The notes: a model not told the origin generated them from the sequence alone. A stretch of DNA of 64,000 nt from Pogostemon cablin (GCA_023678885.1 CM042955.1:23509835-23573834); one strand, 5' to 3'; numbered from the stretch's first letter, positions 12,920 through 25,350 are shown. Numbers and translations: made by a program.

Positions 12920-13214
12920 CTCCCTCCGTCCCAAGAATACATTCGTCCTTTCCATTTTGGTCCGTCCCAATAATACATTCACCCCCTAAAAATGGAAACA
13001 ATACACAATATCAATAACCTTACAATACTATAATATTACAAAAATGACACCTTCTTTTTACACACAATTTAGTCAAAGTCAACTATATCAAACACTTTAT
13101 CCTACTCAATTACCCAAAATACCCCTTCTCTTTCTTACATCACACCACCAAAAAGTTACTTTTCTTAAACTCCGTGCCCAAGAATACGCGAATGTATTCT
13201 TGGGACGGAGGAAG
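12920..13214. mobile_element. Stowaway-like MITE inside the LTR relic
   Basis: Terminal inverted repeats CTCCCTCCGTCCCAAGAATA and its complement (TATTCTTGGGACGGAGGAAG) lie at the two ends, with TA target duplications at 12918-12919 and 13215-13216. Length is 295 bp. Such Tc1/mariner-derived MITEs are moved in trans and encode nothing. Confidence 0.88.
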
Positions 13215-14399
13215 TACCTCTTTGAGTGTATAATTGATATTATTTGCACAAATCTTATTACTTCTAATTATTATTGACTAAAAGGTGCCTGAGAGGTATT
13301 TTGTTGTGTTTTGATAGGAAAAATGATAAAAGAATGCAAAGTTTGAATGAATGGTGAATTTGTGGAACATGCAAGAAAATAGATGCATACTTTCCATAAT
13401 TTTTCTGTGTTCGTGTGGGAGTTCAAATTGATCGTGTGATATATGGGTGTAATATATGGTTGGAAAGCCACGGAAGAGAGGAATGCATGGACGCAGGAAT
13501 CACCTCATTAGGAGGAAAGTTATGATCAAAATGATAGAGATGCGCCAAGATTTTTGAAATTGAGCCCATATATGCTGTTTGTGGATTAATTGAAGATCAA
13601 GTGGGGACCACGCATGCAAAGTCAAAATTGAGTTTTGTATACATATCAATTGCCACATGTATGTTAAAATTGGCAGGAAATAATTGATAGTGGTGGGGCC
13701 AATGAGTTGAATACTCCATGCCAAAATACATCTTCTGAAATAAATTGGCAGCAGACGTGGCTAGTGGGCCTAGGTGCTCAATGCTTTATTTGTTGATTAC
13801 AGGCCCACTTAGTATTGAGAGCCCATTCTCTTCACCTATTCGCGTCCATAGCAGTTAAAAGGGGAGAAATTTTTCCTCGAACAGATGGTTTTCTCTCGCC
13901 CAAATTAGACGCCCCTTTCATCATCAAGCCCTATTTCTTCCACCCTTCACCATTATTCCTTTATCCACCCACCGGAGATGGAGATCGTAATTAAAGAGAC
14001 GGAGACCTTCAAAAGTATTATTTATTTTTAGTTATTTATCTTTGTTATTTTAGCACAATGGTTAGGGTTAATGACATCTTTGTGATTTGCCCTCGTAAAT
14101 ACATGGGCTAAGTTCTCTGTTGATAATGTTAGGCTTTAGACAGTTTTGACTATGTATTTTGATTGCTCTAAACTTGGATTTATTATACTGCAGAATATTT
14201 ATTTCCTTATTGAAGAGGATATTTTGAGACTTCATATTATTGTGTTTTGAGTTTTGATTCTTTTAATTATTATTGACGGTATCACTGATTGATAGTTAAT
14301 AGGATTCCTTATTTCTGCATAATAATTGTTGTTTCTTGTTGCAGTCTTAGGGGATTTGCCTATAATTCCTAAGAGTGTTAGACAATCAATTTGGAATAT

Positions 14400-14565
14400 T
14401 AATTATTGCTAAAATATCATTATTAGGTAATTAATAAGGAGGCAAAATGGGTTAATAATTGTGTACCTAGAAGGGAAGTCTAGTGCTCTAACCTTTAATG
14501 AAATTTAGCATGAAGTATCTATAGAGTGAGAGAGAGTTAATTCCTTATCGATCTTAGGATTTGCA
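14400..14565 (+). repeat. LTR-relic segment with an inverted partner at 12235-12395
   Basis: This is the partner of the inverted copy about 2 kb upstream. It contains GTGTACCTAGAAGGGAAGTC and lies just before the Helitron insertion. Confidence 0.8.
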
Positions 14566-15784
14566 GCTCATTATAACTGTTAGATCATACCCGATCAAGG
14601 TGATTTAACTAGGCTTAGTGATCATCTTATAAACGTTTGCAGGTAATTAATTTGGGTCTAGATAAACTAGCATTTGACCCGTGCGTTGCACGGGAATAAG
14701 TTATCACAATGTTATTGAATTTTATTTAATAATTATAATTTATTTGAATTGAAATATATTATGTGTATGTAACTATTAATTTTTTTTATTATTTAAATTC
14801 TACGTTATTATATTTGGAATTTTCAATATCTCAAATTTATAAGTTGTGATATGGTGATTGGAATACTTCATTCTTCCTACGAATGTTGTTACATTTACTG
14901 TATTGTGTGTGGCTCCATGGAGATATATTGATTGTTTTGTGTATGCCTCATTTATCAAAAATAAAAAATGTAACAATATTTGCGAGACGCCTTATTTAGT
15001 AAAATAAAATGTAACAACACTCATTGGACAATATATTCCCTTCATACCACCCCATTCATATTAAAAAAAAATATTCTCTTCGTTGAGTGTTGTCACATTA
15101 TTTAAATAATGCATCCTAAAAATATTGTTTCATTTTTCTTTTGATAAATAATACCCACACAAAATAATTAATATACCTTCATGGAACAACGCACAACACT
15201 AATACAACGACCCACTATACTATACATTAAAATATTATATTATATTTTTCAGTCCACTACACATTAAACACATAGATATATAAAATGTATCCGAAATTAC
15301 ATTTTCTATAGTATATAAAGTTCACAAAAAATATTTTTCCCATCCCACAAATATTGTTATATTTGACGAAAATTATACATATACCCCATATTTATTATGT
15401 ATGACCTAGATTGATAAATAAAAAATATGACATTAATTTATAATTTAAAAATTAAACAAAACACTTATTAATAATAATAATAATATTCATGGCATAAATT
15501 GATAAAAGACAAAAGTTCATTTATAATTTTCTATTAAAAATGGCATTAATTATAATTTAATAATTAAACAAATATATTCCCTTCATCCCACCCAATTTGT
15601 ATTAAAAAAAATATATCCTCTTCGTTTCATAAGTGTTGTCACATTTGACTAAATATAATGCGTCCCACAAATATTATTACATTTATATTTTTGATAAATG
15701 AGACCCATACCGAAACAATCAATATATTTTCATGGGACCCCACACAATACTAATAAGTACCCACTATTCATTTTTGCAAAGATT

Positions 15785-15986
15785 TGTGTGAGACCGTCTC
15801 ACGTAAGCCTATATGTGAGACGGATAAAAAGTGACAACATCACTAACGAAAGTAACAATTTATAATATAAATAAAAAGTGATAACATTTTATAGCAAAAG
15901 TGATAACATTTTATTGAGAAAGTAATAATAATTTTCTTAATTTTTTATCCATCTCACGTAAGGGCATATGTGAGACGGTCTGATTC
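15785..15986. mobile_element. Small MITE in Helitron copy 1 (GACCGTCTCAC termini)
   Basis: TGAGACCGTCTCACGTAAGC at the left and the inverted CATATGTGAGACGGTCTG at the right enclose about 200 bp. The same insertion sits at the matching place in the sister Helitron (about 47455-47582), where its middle is shorter, so it was present before the two Helitron copies separated. Confidence 0.65.
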
Positions 15987-16605
15987 AAGACCTACCCTAA
16001 AATATTATACCTTTTAACCCACCACACATTAAACACATAGATATACTCCATAAAATATACCCCATATGTATGGAATAAATTAATTTTTTAAAAAAATAAC
16101 ATTGTTTTATAATTTAAAAAATAAATAACACACTTGTTATTATTATAATATGTATGGTATAAATTGATTAAAAAAATAAATGAGATTAATTTATAAATAA
16201 TAGCAGTAAGAAATACTCTAAAAATCAAAATATTAAAAACAACTGAATCAATAATCATAATTATCTTAAATTACCAATTGACATAAATTGATATAGGTTA
16301 TTAATATCATTAGTTATTAATAATTATTATACTATAAATAATAAGAGAATAATTTACGTAAAATTATGCATATATTACTTTAGAGGAAGTGCATAAGAAA
16401 ACTACCATATATGTCTAAAATATCTGTTGAGAAATACTACTATATATATCATACATATAAATAGGAAAACTCAATATTATATAAAATAGAAAAACTCAAT
16501 ATGTAATGTTAATGCGAGAAATTAAAGAAAATTTGAGAAAGATGACAAATAGAGAAGAGATTTTGACTAAAATGTTTGAGCGGGAAAAAGAGGTTGACCA
16601 CATGT

Positions 16606-16675
<70 letters not shown>
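16606..16675. repeat. (TA)n microsatellite
   Basis: About 35 uninterrupted TA units. Open frames across it (YIYIYI) are artefacts. Confidence 0.95.
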
Positions 16676-16678
<3 letters not shown>

Positions 16679-17832
16679 GGACACATAAACACATATAATT
16701 ACATACCCATCATATTATATTTTTAAATTGGGTGTTTCATTTTAACAATTAATACATTTTTTTGGATGAGACCCACACAATTAAGTAATTAAAATATCTT
16801 AATGGGACGTCTCAGCCACATTAATACAACAATTCACTATACATTAAAATATTATTTATCTCACCTCAATTTACATTAAAATACTAAATCTCTTAATCCC
16901 CGTACAAAAAGCAACCCGTGCAAAAAACAAATATTACTATTAGAATGAGACGAATGGAATACATATGTATGAAGTTTTATATTGTGATGGTATGTAAATT
17001 TAGTTTAGGTTTTTTATGTGTAATGAATTAAATAGTTTTTAGTTGAATCGATGTTATACATATCCTTATTCTTTTTTTATGTATAGTAAATTAATGTAAA
17101 TATAAAAAAATCAACAATTTTAAAATTTTTATTTATATTTATATTTAATTACGTAAACATATGTTATAACAATTTCAAATAATATCTTAATTACTTAACT
17201 CTATCTTCAAATACAACCCAAATTTTTCAATAATTAACGCAAATTGAAATAAATTTCAACATATTAATTGAAAAAAATATGCATACAAAAGTATTGTCTT
17301 TAATTTTAATTATTTTGTTGGACATAAAATTATTAGGATTAAAATGATAGTAAAACAATTAAATTTATTTATTTAAGGAAATAAGAATAAAATGAGTGGT
17401 GAGAAATTGAAGAGAAATTGAGGAGAAGTGATAAATTGAAGATATTTTGACCAAATTTTGAGCGGGAAAAATATGTTGATTTTAGACGTTGTTATATATA
17501 ATATAGATATAGATTAGTCACATAGTTAAGCTATTTGCACGAGCATTACCAATTCTCCATCCTTGAACTTTTAAATCGTATTCTCTTGCGTGATTTATTT
17601 TATTGCATAATTAGTTTAATTATATAATTTTATTTTTTATTAGTTAATTAATATCCCTTCAAAAACCCCCGAATTTGTCTTGCAATTAATTTATCATTAA
17701 TAGAATTATTTATTAAGTTTATAACTATCTCGTGGGAACGATATTCACTTGGTCACGAGCACTATAATCGATCTCTTACACTTGAGGGCGATCCCTTACA
17801 CTTAAAGGTGAAAGAAAATAGCGATTAAGTTC

Positions 17833-17851
17833 TTGGCGACGTTGCCGGGGA
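17833..17851 (+). other. Primer-binding site of the LTR relic
   Basis: TTGGCGACGTTGCCGGGGA differs at one position from the sites of elements A and B (TTGGCGCCGTTGCCGGGGA). In the Athila/Tat group this sequence is taken to pair with tRNA-Asp. Confidence 0.7.
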
Positions 17852-17889
17852 GACAAAAATTAAAGAGATTGAGTCCTCCAAAAGGGTTT

Positions 17890-18096
17890 CCTCTCATCAC
17901 ACTAATTACCCTTTTTTGTATATGAGACTCACACAAATTAATTACTTATCTCTCCATAGACCCACACATCACACTAATACACATACTCACTTTACATTAA
18001 AATATTATTTCTCTCACCTCAATACACATTAAAATACTATATTCCTTAATCTCCATGCAAAAAGTAAACATAACTATTAGGACGGGATGGAGGGAG
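17890..18096. mobile_element. 5'-truncated Stowaway-like MITE
   Basis: The right terminus GGACGGGATGGAGGGAG is followed by TA. The internal sequence (ACATTAAAATATTATTTCTC) is shared with the neighbouring unit. The left terminus was not found. Confidence 0.55.
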
Positions 18097-18103
18097 TATT
18101 GTA

Positions 18104-18468
18104 CTCCCCTCCCATATTAATAGTTACGCATTTCTATTTTGAGCAACCCACCTCAATAATTACGTTTTCATTTTTGGTAAAAGTGATCTACACAAACTAA
18201 TTAGTTTTCTCTTCATGGGCCCACACATCACACTAATATACCTATCAACTTTACATTAAAATATTATTTCTCTCACTTCCATACACATTAAAATATTATA
18301 CTCTTTACATCACACTAATATACCTATCAACTTTACATTAAAATATTATTTCTCTCACCTCCATACACATTAAAATATTATACTCTTTCTCTCACCTCCA
18401 TACACATTAAAATATTATACTCTTTAATTCTCATGCAAAAAGTAAATATTACTTCGGGACGGAGGGAA
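18104..18468. mobile_element. Stowaway-like MITE with an internal tandem duplication
   Basis: It runs from CTCCCCTCCCATATTAATAG to GACGGAGGGAA with TA on both sides. From about 18227 to 18426 a unit of about 82 bases (CATCACACTAATATACCTAT onward) is present twice plus a partial third time. Confidence 0.65.
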
Positions 18469-18479
18469 TACATCATAAA

Positions 18480-20300
18480 AAATGTCTCACTCACTATAAC
18501 AATATTATAATACTATCCCGGATATTACATTGTCAAATTCATACTTCGTTAAAAAACCTCATTAGAAAATCCATGTGGGAAAGAATATACAAGGAGAAGA
18601 GTACATGATGTATTAAATTCATCTGTTACAATAAGTTGTCTCATTAAAAACCTTCAACTAAAAAACCTTGTGGGAAAAGAATTTAGTTAAAGAAAAAAAG
18701 AGTATAACATTGGTTTTCGGAACCTAATTTCTAGGATTGTTTAGAAGTCATTGTTCTCCATAAACACAATAATCTAATTTGTCTCATTTAAAACCTTCAA
18801 CTAGGGGTGAAAAAATACGGCATACCGAAAATACCGATACCATACCGAAATTTTCGGTATGCTATTTTGCATACCGATGTCGATACCGAAATTTCGGTAT
18901 ACCGAAATTTCAATATCTAAAAATGCATACCGTTGTCAAACCGTAATTTATACCGTGCCGATTTTTTCGGTATATACCTCATTATACCGAAATTTATTGA
19001 ACGTTGAAAATTCGATATAATATGATAAAAAGAATGGAATGAATCAACATAAACAAAGAAACAAGATTTGTTACAGTTTCTTACATCTAAACGTGAATAT
19101 CACTCCATACAGTATGCTATTTACATTCAGAACTAAACCAAAAAAACAAAAAAAGAAAATAAAAGAAGAAGAAATGCATAGTTTCTTACAATATTGCAAA
19201 CAATTTCAGACCAGCTAATAGCATAAATGCAGTATTAAAATTCAATAGAAAATTGCTCAAAAATAAATATACAGAGCATAAATTTACCAGCAAGAGCGAA
19301 AAAAATAACAAAGAGAATAACAAGCCAAACATGCGCCGGATCGAGATTCCCCGACAAGAACTCATTGAGAAACCTCAATTTCTACAACACCTCATACAAG
19401 GGGCCCTGGGATTTCTTGACAATGTAAGAATTCTCAGTCAAAAAGAGTGTTGAAGATTGATGAGGAGTAGGTGTAGAAGGATTCGAATGGGTGTGATCTC
19501 GAGTTGGATGCGGCAGCGATGGTGGTGGGGAGGATTCGGCTGGTGATCTTTACAAAAGATTTCTAGCTAGGGTTTGACGGAGCAGCGTTTGTGAAATCTT
19601 AAATGGGTTATAAAGATTGGGTTTGGAAGGTTTGTTATATTAAATGGGCTAGACACTATTGGGTACTATTTTTGGGCTTAATAATATATTAGTAAAGGAA
19701 GATTGGGCCTAGTAAAATTACATACAAATATTTAATTAAAATAATAAATATATAATTTTTCGGTATACCGAAATACCGAAATTCTAGTTCGGTAAATACC
19801 GATACCGAACCAATTTTTTCGGTACGGCGACTATACCGTACCGAAAATTTCGGTATACCTAAATTTCGATATTTTTCAATATTTTTCGGTACGACGGGCT
19901 CGACATACCGAGTTTTCGATTTTTTTCCCCACCCCTACCTTCAACTAAGAAACCCTTATGGAACTTAGTTAAGGAAAAAATAGTGCAGCATTAGTTTTCA
20001 CTCTTCAAGATCAAATTTTCAGAATTGTTTAGAAGTTACCACTCTCTCTAAACATAATAATCTAATTTGGCTCGTTAAAAACCTTCAACTAAAAAAACCT
20101 CGTAGGAAAAAAATTAGTTAAGGATAAAAGAGTACAATTTAGTCTTATAATTTTGATGTGTTGCATTAGTTACCTTGTTAAAAACCTCGAAACTTAAAAA
20201 AACTCAGTGAAAAAAAACTTAGTTAAGGAAAAAATATTAGAATCATTGGTCTTCAGAACTTAATCTTCTAGTTGAAATTACTACCCCTTGAAAACAACGA
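18480..20300. repeat. Degenerate tandem repeats split by the hAT element
   Basis: Units of the form TTAAAAACCTTCAACTAAAA...GTGGGAAAAGAATTTAGTTAAGGA, alternating with ATTGTTTAGAAGTCA...AACATAATAATCTAATTTG, recur on both sides of the hAT element. Origin is unknown. The left and right arrays were contiguous before the insertion. Confidence 0.6.
18802..19937. mobile_element. Non-autonomous hAT-type transposon, complete
   Basis: The termini TAGGGGTG and CACCCCTA are flanked by an exact 8-bp target duplication CCTTCAAC (18794-18801 and 19938-19945), which is diagnostic for hAT. Both ends carry many copies of ATACCGAAAT and its complement in both orientations, probable transposase-binding subterminal repeats. 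Length is 1136 bp, with no transposase ORF. The middle (about 19440-19600) is less AT-rich and may be captured DNA. Confidence 0.9.
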
Positions 20301-21263
20301 TATTTTGAAAATATAACTATTGATCTTCAAATTAAAGCTTTGTGAATTAAGGTGACAATTTTAAAATTAAAATGTGCTATATTTAAGAGAATTTTTTTTT
20401 CCAGTGGTGAAGCTTATTTATGAAATAAACAAAAATGAAAGTTATGAAAGTATAAAATTTATGGAGAAGCAAAAAAAAGTGCTTTGTGATATGGGTATCA
20501 TCGAGACGAATTGAGCTTTGGTATGTTTGAGTTTTGTTTGTTAAAAAATAATCAATCTCGATCCCGAGTTCATAAAAAAAAAATTAACGAGCTTGAGCTC
20601 GAATAGAGGCTATTTGTTAAGGCTAATCTATATTTGCGAACGTGTTCACGAACACGTTTGATAACATATTCGTGAACACTTTTTCACAACACATGTAAAT
20701 ATTTTCGATCGTGAATAATAAATGAATAAATAGTAACAAAATTTGAAATGATATATATAAATATTTAAGTGATCACTTAAATTATTATCTTATTAATATA
20801 AAATTTCTATATTTAATTATGAGTAATAATGAATTAATAAAATAATATATTAATTGAGCTCCTAACGAGCTTGTTCATAATACGTTAAATGAGCCTGTTC
20901 ACGAGCTATTCAAAACTCTGTTAGTTTATAAAACAGAGTTTAAAAATAAACGATCATTTAACTAGTTAAATGCATATAAACAAACCCTTATCTCAATTAA
21001 GTAACTAGTTATTATTATTGTTTAATAACAAAATAAATATAAAAAATATGAATTTTATAGATTAGATTAGATTAGATTAGAATGTATGAATATATTCATT
21101 TGTATAGGAAACCAACTCGATTATTTATTACAAAGACGGCGGTGCAGCATCAAACATTTCAAAATACCGAAATCCTGCTCCACGAGCTTCTCAAATTCAG
21201 TCCCAATCCAGACCACGCGCCACCCCACGCGCCGAAGCCGCACTGAGAATAGAATCTATCGAT
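20301..21263. other. Intergenic region upstream of ISPF
   Basis: AT-rich, with a short perfect AGATT pentanucleotide array at 21059-21081. The ISPF promoter and 5' UTR should lie in the last 200-300 bases. No clear TATA box was assigned. Confidence 0.5.
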
Positions 21264-23052
21264 ATGGCTATGGCCAATTCGCTCTGCTACGCTGGCCCGA
21301 TTCCTATCAAAGTCTCCTCAAAGCAACCAATTGTACGATCATACGGGGTAGGAGAGCGCGTGGGACGAGACTCGCTTCCCTGTTTGAAATTCAAGGCCAG
21401 GCCCTCTCCCTCATCCTCTCCGGCTGTGGTGGCTGCTGCCTCGAGCACTGTTGAAGCCGAGCCGCAGTCGGAAGCTGCTGCCCCGGCGAAGGTTTTGCCT
21501 TTTCGCGTAGGCCACGGATTCGACCTTCACCGGCTCGAACCGGGTTATCCTCTAATCATCGGCGGTATCAGTATTCCTCATGATGGAGGCTGCGAAGCCC
21601 ATTCCGACGGTAATTGAAGCATATATATACATATATTTATATCTATTTTAACATTTTCCCAACTCTCAGAGTTTCATTGCCGTTTCAGTAAGATAACAAT
21701 CAGTAATTAGGTTAATAAATAGTTGGAAATTGAAACAAGCTCTGTGGTTTTGGTATTCCAGTTATTTTCAATTTTTAGTCGACTGTAAAAATACTCATAT
21801 TTTCCATCTCATCTGTGAACTTATTGTTTTGTGAATGAACTCGATGCTGAAGTAGAGAATGTAAACTGAAAAGGAAATGCTGGTCTCTTTCCAATGAATC
21901 CGGATACGGATCCTAACTGGGCTTATTATGTTAGTTAGGGTGATTGAGGAAGATATGGTTATTATGTGTTGTAGGTGATGTGTTGCTGCACTGTGTGGTT
22001 GATGCAATACTGGGGGCATTGGGGCTCCCGGATATCGGCCAAATATTTCCGGATACGGATCCTAAGTGGAAAGGTGCAGCATCTTCTGTTTTCATAAAGG
22101 AGGCAGTGAGCGTTCCTTTACCTCTTTCTTTTTATATTGAAATATGGTTTTACATCCACCCTCTCAATGCCCTTAGTTGTATGAGTGATTGCGTTTCTTG
22201 ATAATGAGGTGATACACAGCTTGATTGGGAATACAGGATTAACAACACTTTAGTTTAAGTAGTCGGGTCGATCTACATTTTAGTTTTTGTTAGCTGAGGA
22301 AGGTAAGATGGGCTTAAGACCTTTCAAAGTGAAAACAATCACTCGTGTTGTTTTGGAAGGAGAAGTTTCGGAGGTAGTTCTGAGCTATTCCCAAAGACAG
22401 ATGCATGCTATTGTTTAAATTAGCGATAATCAACCTTGAAATATTGTTAGATTGGATTATTCGCATAAATGCATAATGTTTGTTTTGAAATGCCATCATA
22501 CAGCCCCTTGAAACATCCTCTACCTAGCCGGATGGGCAATGTTCTTGCTGTGTTTAGAAATCGAATTAATTTGCATCGTTGTTGGGGGTCCTAACTGTGT
22601 CCAAGACCTTGCTCTATGAGCAAAAGAAAATTTATCTTATGAGTCTATTACAGCACTGGAACACATCATACAACTATTGTATGATTGTATCCACGTGTGT
22701 TTTGCCTTGGGGGTGATTTTGGGATGCCATTTCAGGAAGGCCTTAGAAGTTTGATTATTTTGAACTTATAGCCTCTATGACATAGGTCACTCTATTCTAC
22801 TGATATGATACATTTTAGGTTCGGCTAATGCATGAGGCGGGCTACGAGCTTGGAAATCTGGACGCAACGTTGATTCTCCAAAGACCAAAGTTGAGCCCTC
22901 ATAAGGAGGCTATAAGGGCTAACTTATGCGAGCTACTTGGAGCGGATCCCTCGGTGGTGAATCTAAAGGCTAAAACTCATGAGAAGGTCGATAGTCTCGG
23001 GGAGAACCGGAGTATAGCAGCACATACAGTTGTTCTTCTTATGAAGAAGTAA
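21264..23052 (+). CDS. ISPF: 2-C-methyl-D-erythritol 2,4-cyclodiphosphate synthase, chloroplast (ISPF/MCS), 3 exons, 236 aa
   Basis: Exons 21264-21609, 21975-22105 and 22819-23052 join with GT-AG introns of 365 and 713 bases to TAA at 23050-23052. The enzyme converts CDP-ME 2-phosphate to MEcPP and CMP in the plastid MEP pathway, which feeds carotenoids, chlorophyll side chains, mono- and diterpenes. Residues 1 to about 75 are Ser/Ala-rich, a likely transit peptide. The catalytic domain starts at VLPFRVGHGFDLHRLE; the metal ligands expected from bacterial IspF are D87 and H89 (FDLH) and H121 (AHSDGDVLLH). FPDTDPKWKGA (140-150) and THEKVDSLGENRSIAAH (about 212-228) are the other family signatures. 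Length and three-exon structure fit plant ISPF. The first ATG of MAMAN is chosen; Met3 is an alternative. No lesion seen. Confidence 0.95.
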
Positions 23053-23373
23053 TGATAATACATACAAGAACAGGGATCCATTGATTGTACTTGCATTATT
23101 ATAAGATTTATTAATAAACTGCTCCCAAAAACCTCACTTTGACTAAAGTTGTTGCAGCTGATGAACAAATCAGGGTGATTAAATTGTAGTTTGATGATAC
23201 TTTGAGCATGAAAATCAACTGTCTGCAATCTTGTAAAAACCTGACTTTGCATTGTGCATTTTTCTTGAAATTGTAATAGCCGATGAATGATTAATTTGGA
23301 ATTCGGGATGTGTGACCAAAAATATAGATTTATACATTGTTGATTGTTCTTTTTGGGATGGAGTTTAATCAAT

Positions 23374-24203
23374 TTTAGGGTTAATTGTAATAAAAACCAC
23401 AGCATTTACTTCAATTGTTAATCAGCATTTGATTCAGGCAACAATTTCCCCATTTTTGAAAACAAAAGTGAATTTCTTCAGAGATGATGGGTTTCACTGC
23501 GGCGTCGTTCTTTTATAGGTGGGAGCGATGACGTGGCATAAATTTGCTAACTCAGCACCCAGGTAGGAAAAGGTTGACCACGGTCCACAGTGATTTGCAA
23601 CCTATCTACTTCTTACATCCTCTTGATAAATGTCAATTTTGTCTTTTTGATCCTTCCCAATACAAAATTCCCTCCATCCCATAAATAAATTCTCACTTTC
23701 TATTTTTGTTCATCCAATAAACAAGTTCACACCCCCAAATATACACAAATCAATAACCTCACAACACACTTTAATTTTAAACTTGACACCCCTTTACAAC
23801 TCACATAACTTACTTTATAATTTATTTTAATAGCAACTTTTTTCTTAAACTTTGTATCTACAGTAACCAGGATTTTTTCTTTTGGATGGAGGGAGTAGTA
23901 TCCATTTCCTTTTTGGGTTGATGTGATAAACACAATAATACTATTATACTCAATCCACTACGCATGGAACACACACTCAACACTAATACAACTACCCACT
24001 CCATATTAAATTATTATTTCTCTAACCTCATTACACTTTAAAATATTATCCTCCTTAATCCACGTGCAAAAAGCAAACGGATACTTATTAAGGGGATGGA
24101 TTGAGTATAAGGCTTGTAGTTTTTTTTTTCAAATTTCAAAGGTTGGGATTAAATTACAACTGAAGTAAAGGTGATGATGATTTTGTTGCAATTAACCCTA
24201 AAT
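23374..24203. mobile_element. TIR element with nested MITEs
   Basis: Left end TTTTAGGGTTAATTGTAATA...ACTTCAATTG mirrors right end CAACTGAAGTAAAGG...GCAATTAACCCTAAA, an imperfect terminal repeat of about 45 bp. The space between is taken up largely by two MITE-like units (about 23668-23896 and 23905-24108). No ORF. The superfamily is not settled. Confidence 0.55.
23668..23896. mobile_element. Stowaway-like MITE (diverged)
   Basis: TTCCCTCCATCCCATAAATA at the left and TTTTGGATGGAGGGAGTA at the right are diverged forms of the CTCCCTCCGTCCC terminus seen elsewhere in the window. Confidence 0.55.
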
Positions 24204-24410
24204 TTTAATATTCAAAGACAAAAGGTAACAAATAGTAATATTTTAATAAAAAGTGAATTTGATTAATGAAAACCACTCATTTGAATTATATCATAAATAG
24301 ATGAAAAACTCCTTTCATCCCAAAGAATTTGTGACACTTTTCTTTTTGAGTTGTCTTACAAAAGTTGATACATTTTCCTTTTAGATATCCATACATAACA
24401 ATTAATATAC

Positions 24411-24695
24411 GAGTGAGGTTTGTGTGTGCCCGGACACACGAGAACACATTCCGTGAGCCTTTAGAATTTAGTATTATAGGTAAGGGTACATTACTTTGGT
24501 CTAAAGGGTATACACTTTAATTAATAAAGGTACACCATTTTGTTCTAAATGGTATGCACTTTATTAATATTTTTTTATTTTTCTTCAGAAAATAAAGGGT
24601 ACACATATTTATACTAAAGAGTACATAATTTAACACAAAATTCTAAAGACGCACGGAATGTGCTCCCGTGCGCCCGAGCACACACAAGTTTTTGC
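24411..24695. mobile_element. MITE of the GTGTGCACCCGG family, copy 1
   Basis: Imperfect terminal repeats GAGGTTTGTGTGTGCCCGG and CGCCCGAGCACACACAAG enclose repeated GGGTACA.../GGGTATACACTTTAAT motifs. Copy 2, in inverted orientation, is at 51923-52188 and is similar along its whole length. This copy interrupts another MITE-like unit whose halves lie on each side (about 24300-24410 and 24696-24845). Confidence 0.75.
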
Positions 24696-25350
24696 CTTAA
24701 TATATTCATATGAGGCCCACACACACCATTAATACAACAACTCACTATATATTAAAATATTATATTTTTAATCTACTATTTATTAAATTATTATATTTCA
24801 TAGTAATATACTTGTAAAAAAATTACAACTTTAATAAAACGGGGAGAATAACTTTTTTAACTAAGACTGACAAAATAAATAATAAAATAAAACAAGATTT
24901 GCTTTAATCCTCAAATTGAATCATACTGTTAGGGATGACACGGTTGAGCTATAGTGTGTGATACTTGATTCAGTAACATAATACATAAAGTATCTTGTGA
25001 GACATCACGTACGTGAGATGATTTGTGAGGTGTTAAAGTATGTCTATTATTTAGATAAAAAATATTATGATTGTTAAAGTATATTTTCCAAAGTATGCTG
25101 AATTATGCACTAAAGTATTATTTTAGTGTGTTATAATATGATAATTTATTATTGACATACTATAACTACAAATAAGTATTTTATCTATACAATAAGCATA
25201 CTTCAGTAATGGATCGACCAGTCTCACACACATCTTACAAATAACACGTCTCATAAAAGAGTGTCTCAACATGATAATAGAACAATTGAGTTAATTAAAA
25301 AGTAAATAAAATTAAGTTTTTGGAGGTATGTATATAATAAAATTGTAAGG

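Larger units (their letters stand above)
14667..17513 (-). mobile_element. Helitron, non-autonomous, complete (copy 1)
   Basis: On the - strand the element starts TCTATATCTATATTATATAT at 17513 and ends at 14667 with a hairpin (CCCGTGCAACGCACGGG), a short spacer and CTAG. The flanks are A on the 5' side and T on the 3' side, the normal Helitron insertion site, with no target duplication. Length is 2847 bp, with no Rep/helicase ORF, so it depends on an autonomous partner. A sister copy is split around 29873-49202. It carries a nested TIR unit (15785-15986), a (TA)n tract and a second copy of the 5'-subterminal block near 16560-16600. Confidence 0.85.
12410..17834 (+). mobile_element. Relic of an Athila-like LTR retrotransposon (3' internal part plus one LTR)
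   Basis: 12410-12877 matches the non-coding 3' internal region of elements A and B (shared landmark GCTACAAGTAAAAGGAGAG; compare 40180-40510). A polypurine tract (AAGTTTGGGGGGTT) precedes an LTR start TGATGAGAGTGAAAATTC near 12878. LTR-like sequence, interrupted by a MITE and a Helitron, runs to about 17834 and is followed by a primer-binding site. Without the inserts the LTR is about 1.8 kb, close to the roughly 2 kb of A and B. It is heavily diverged, with no coding capacity left. Confidence 0.6.

Noticed and set aside
16496..16688. Open frames of Ile-Tyr repeats (also at 48107-48418 and 48992-49207)
   Set aside because: They are translations of (TA)n microsatellites within Helitrons, in both strands and several frames.
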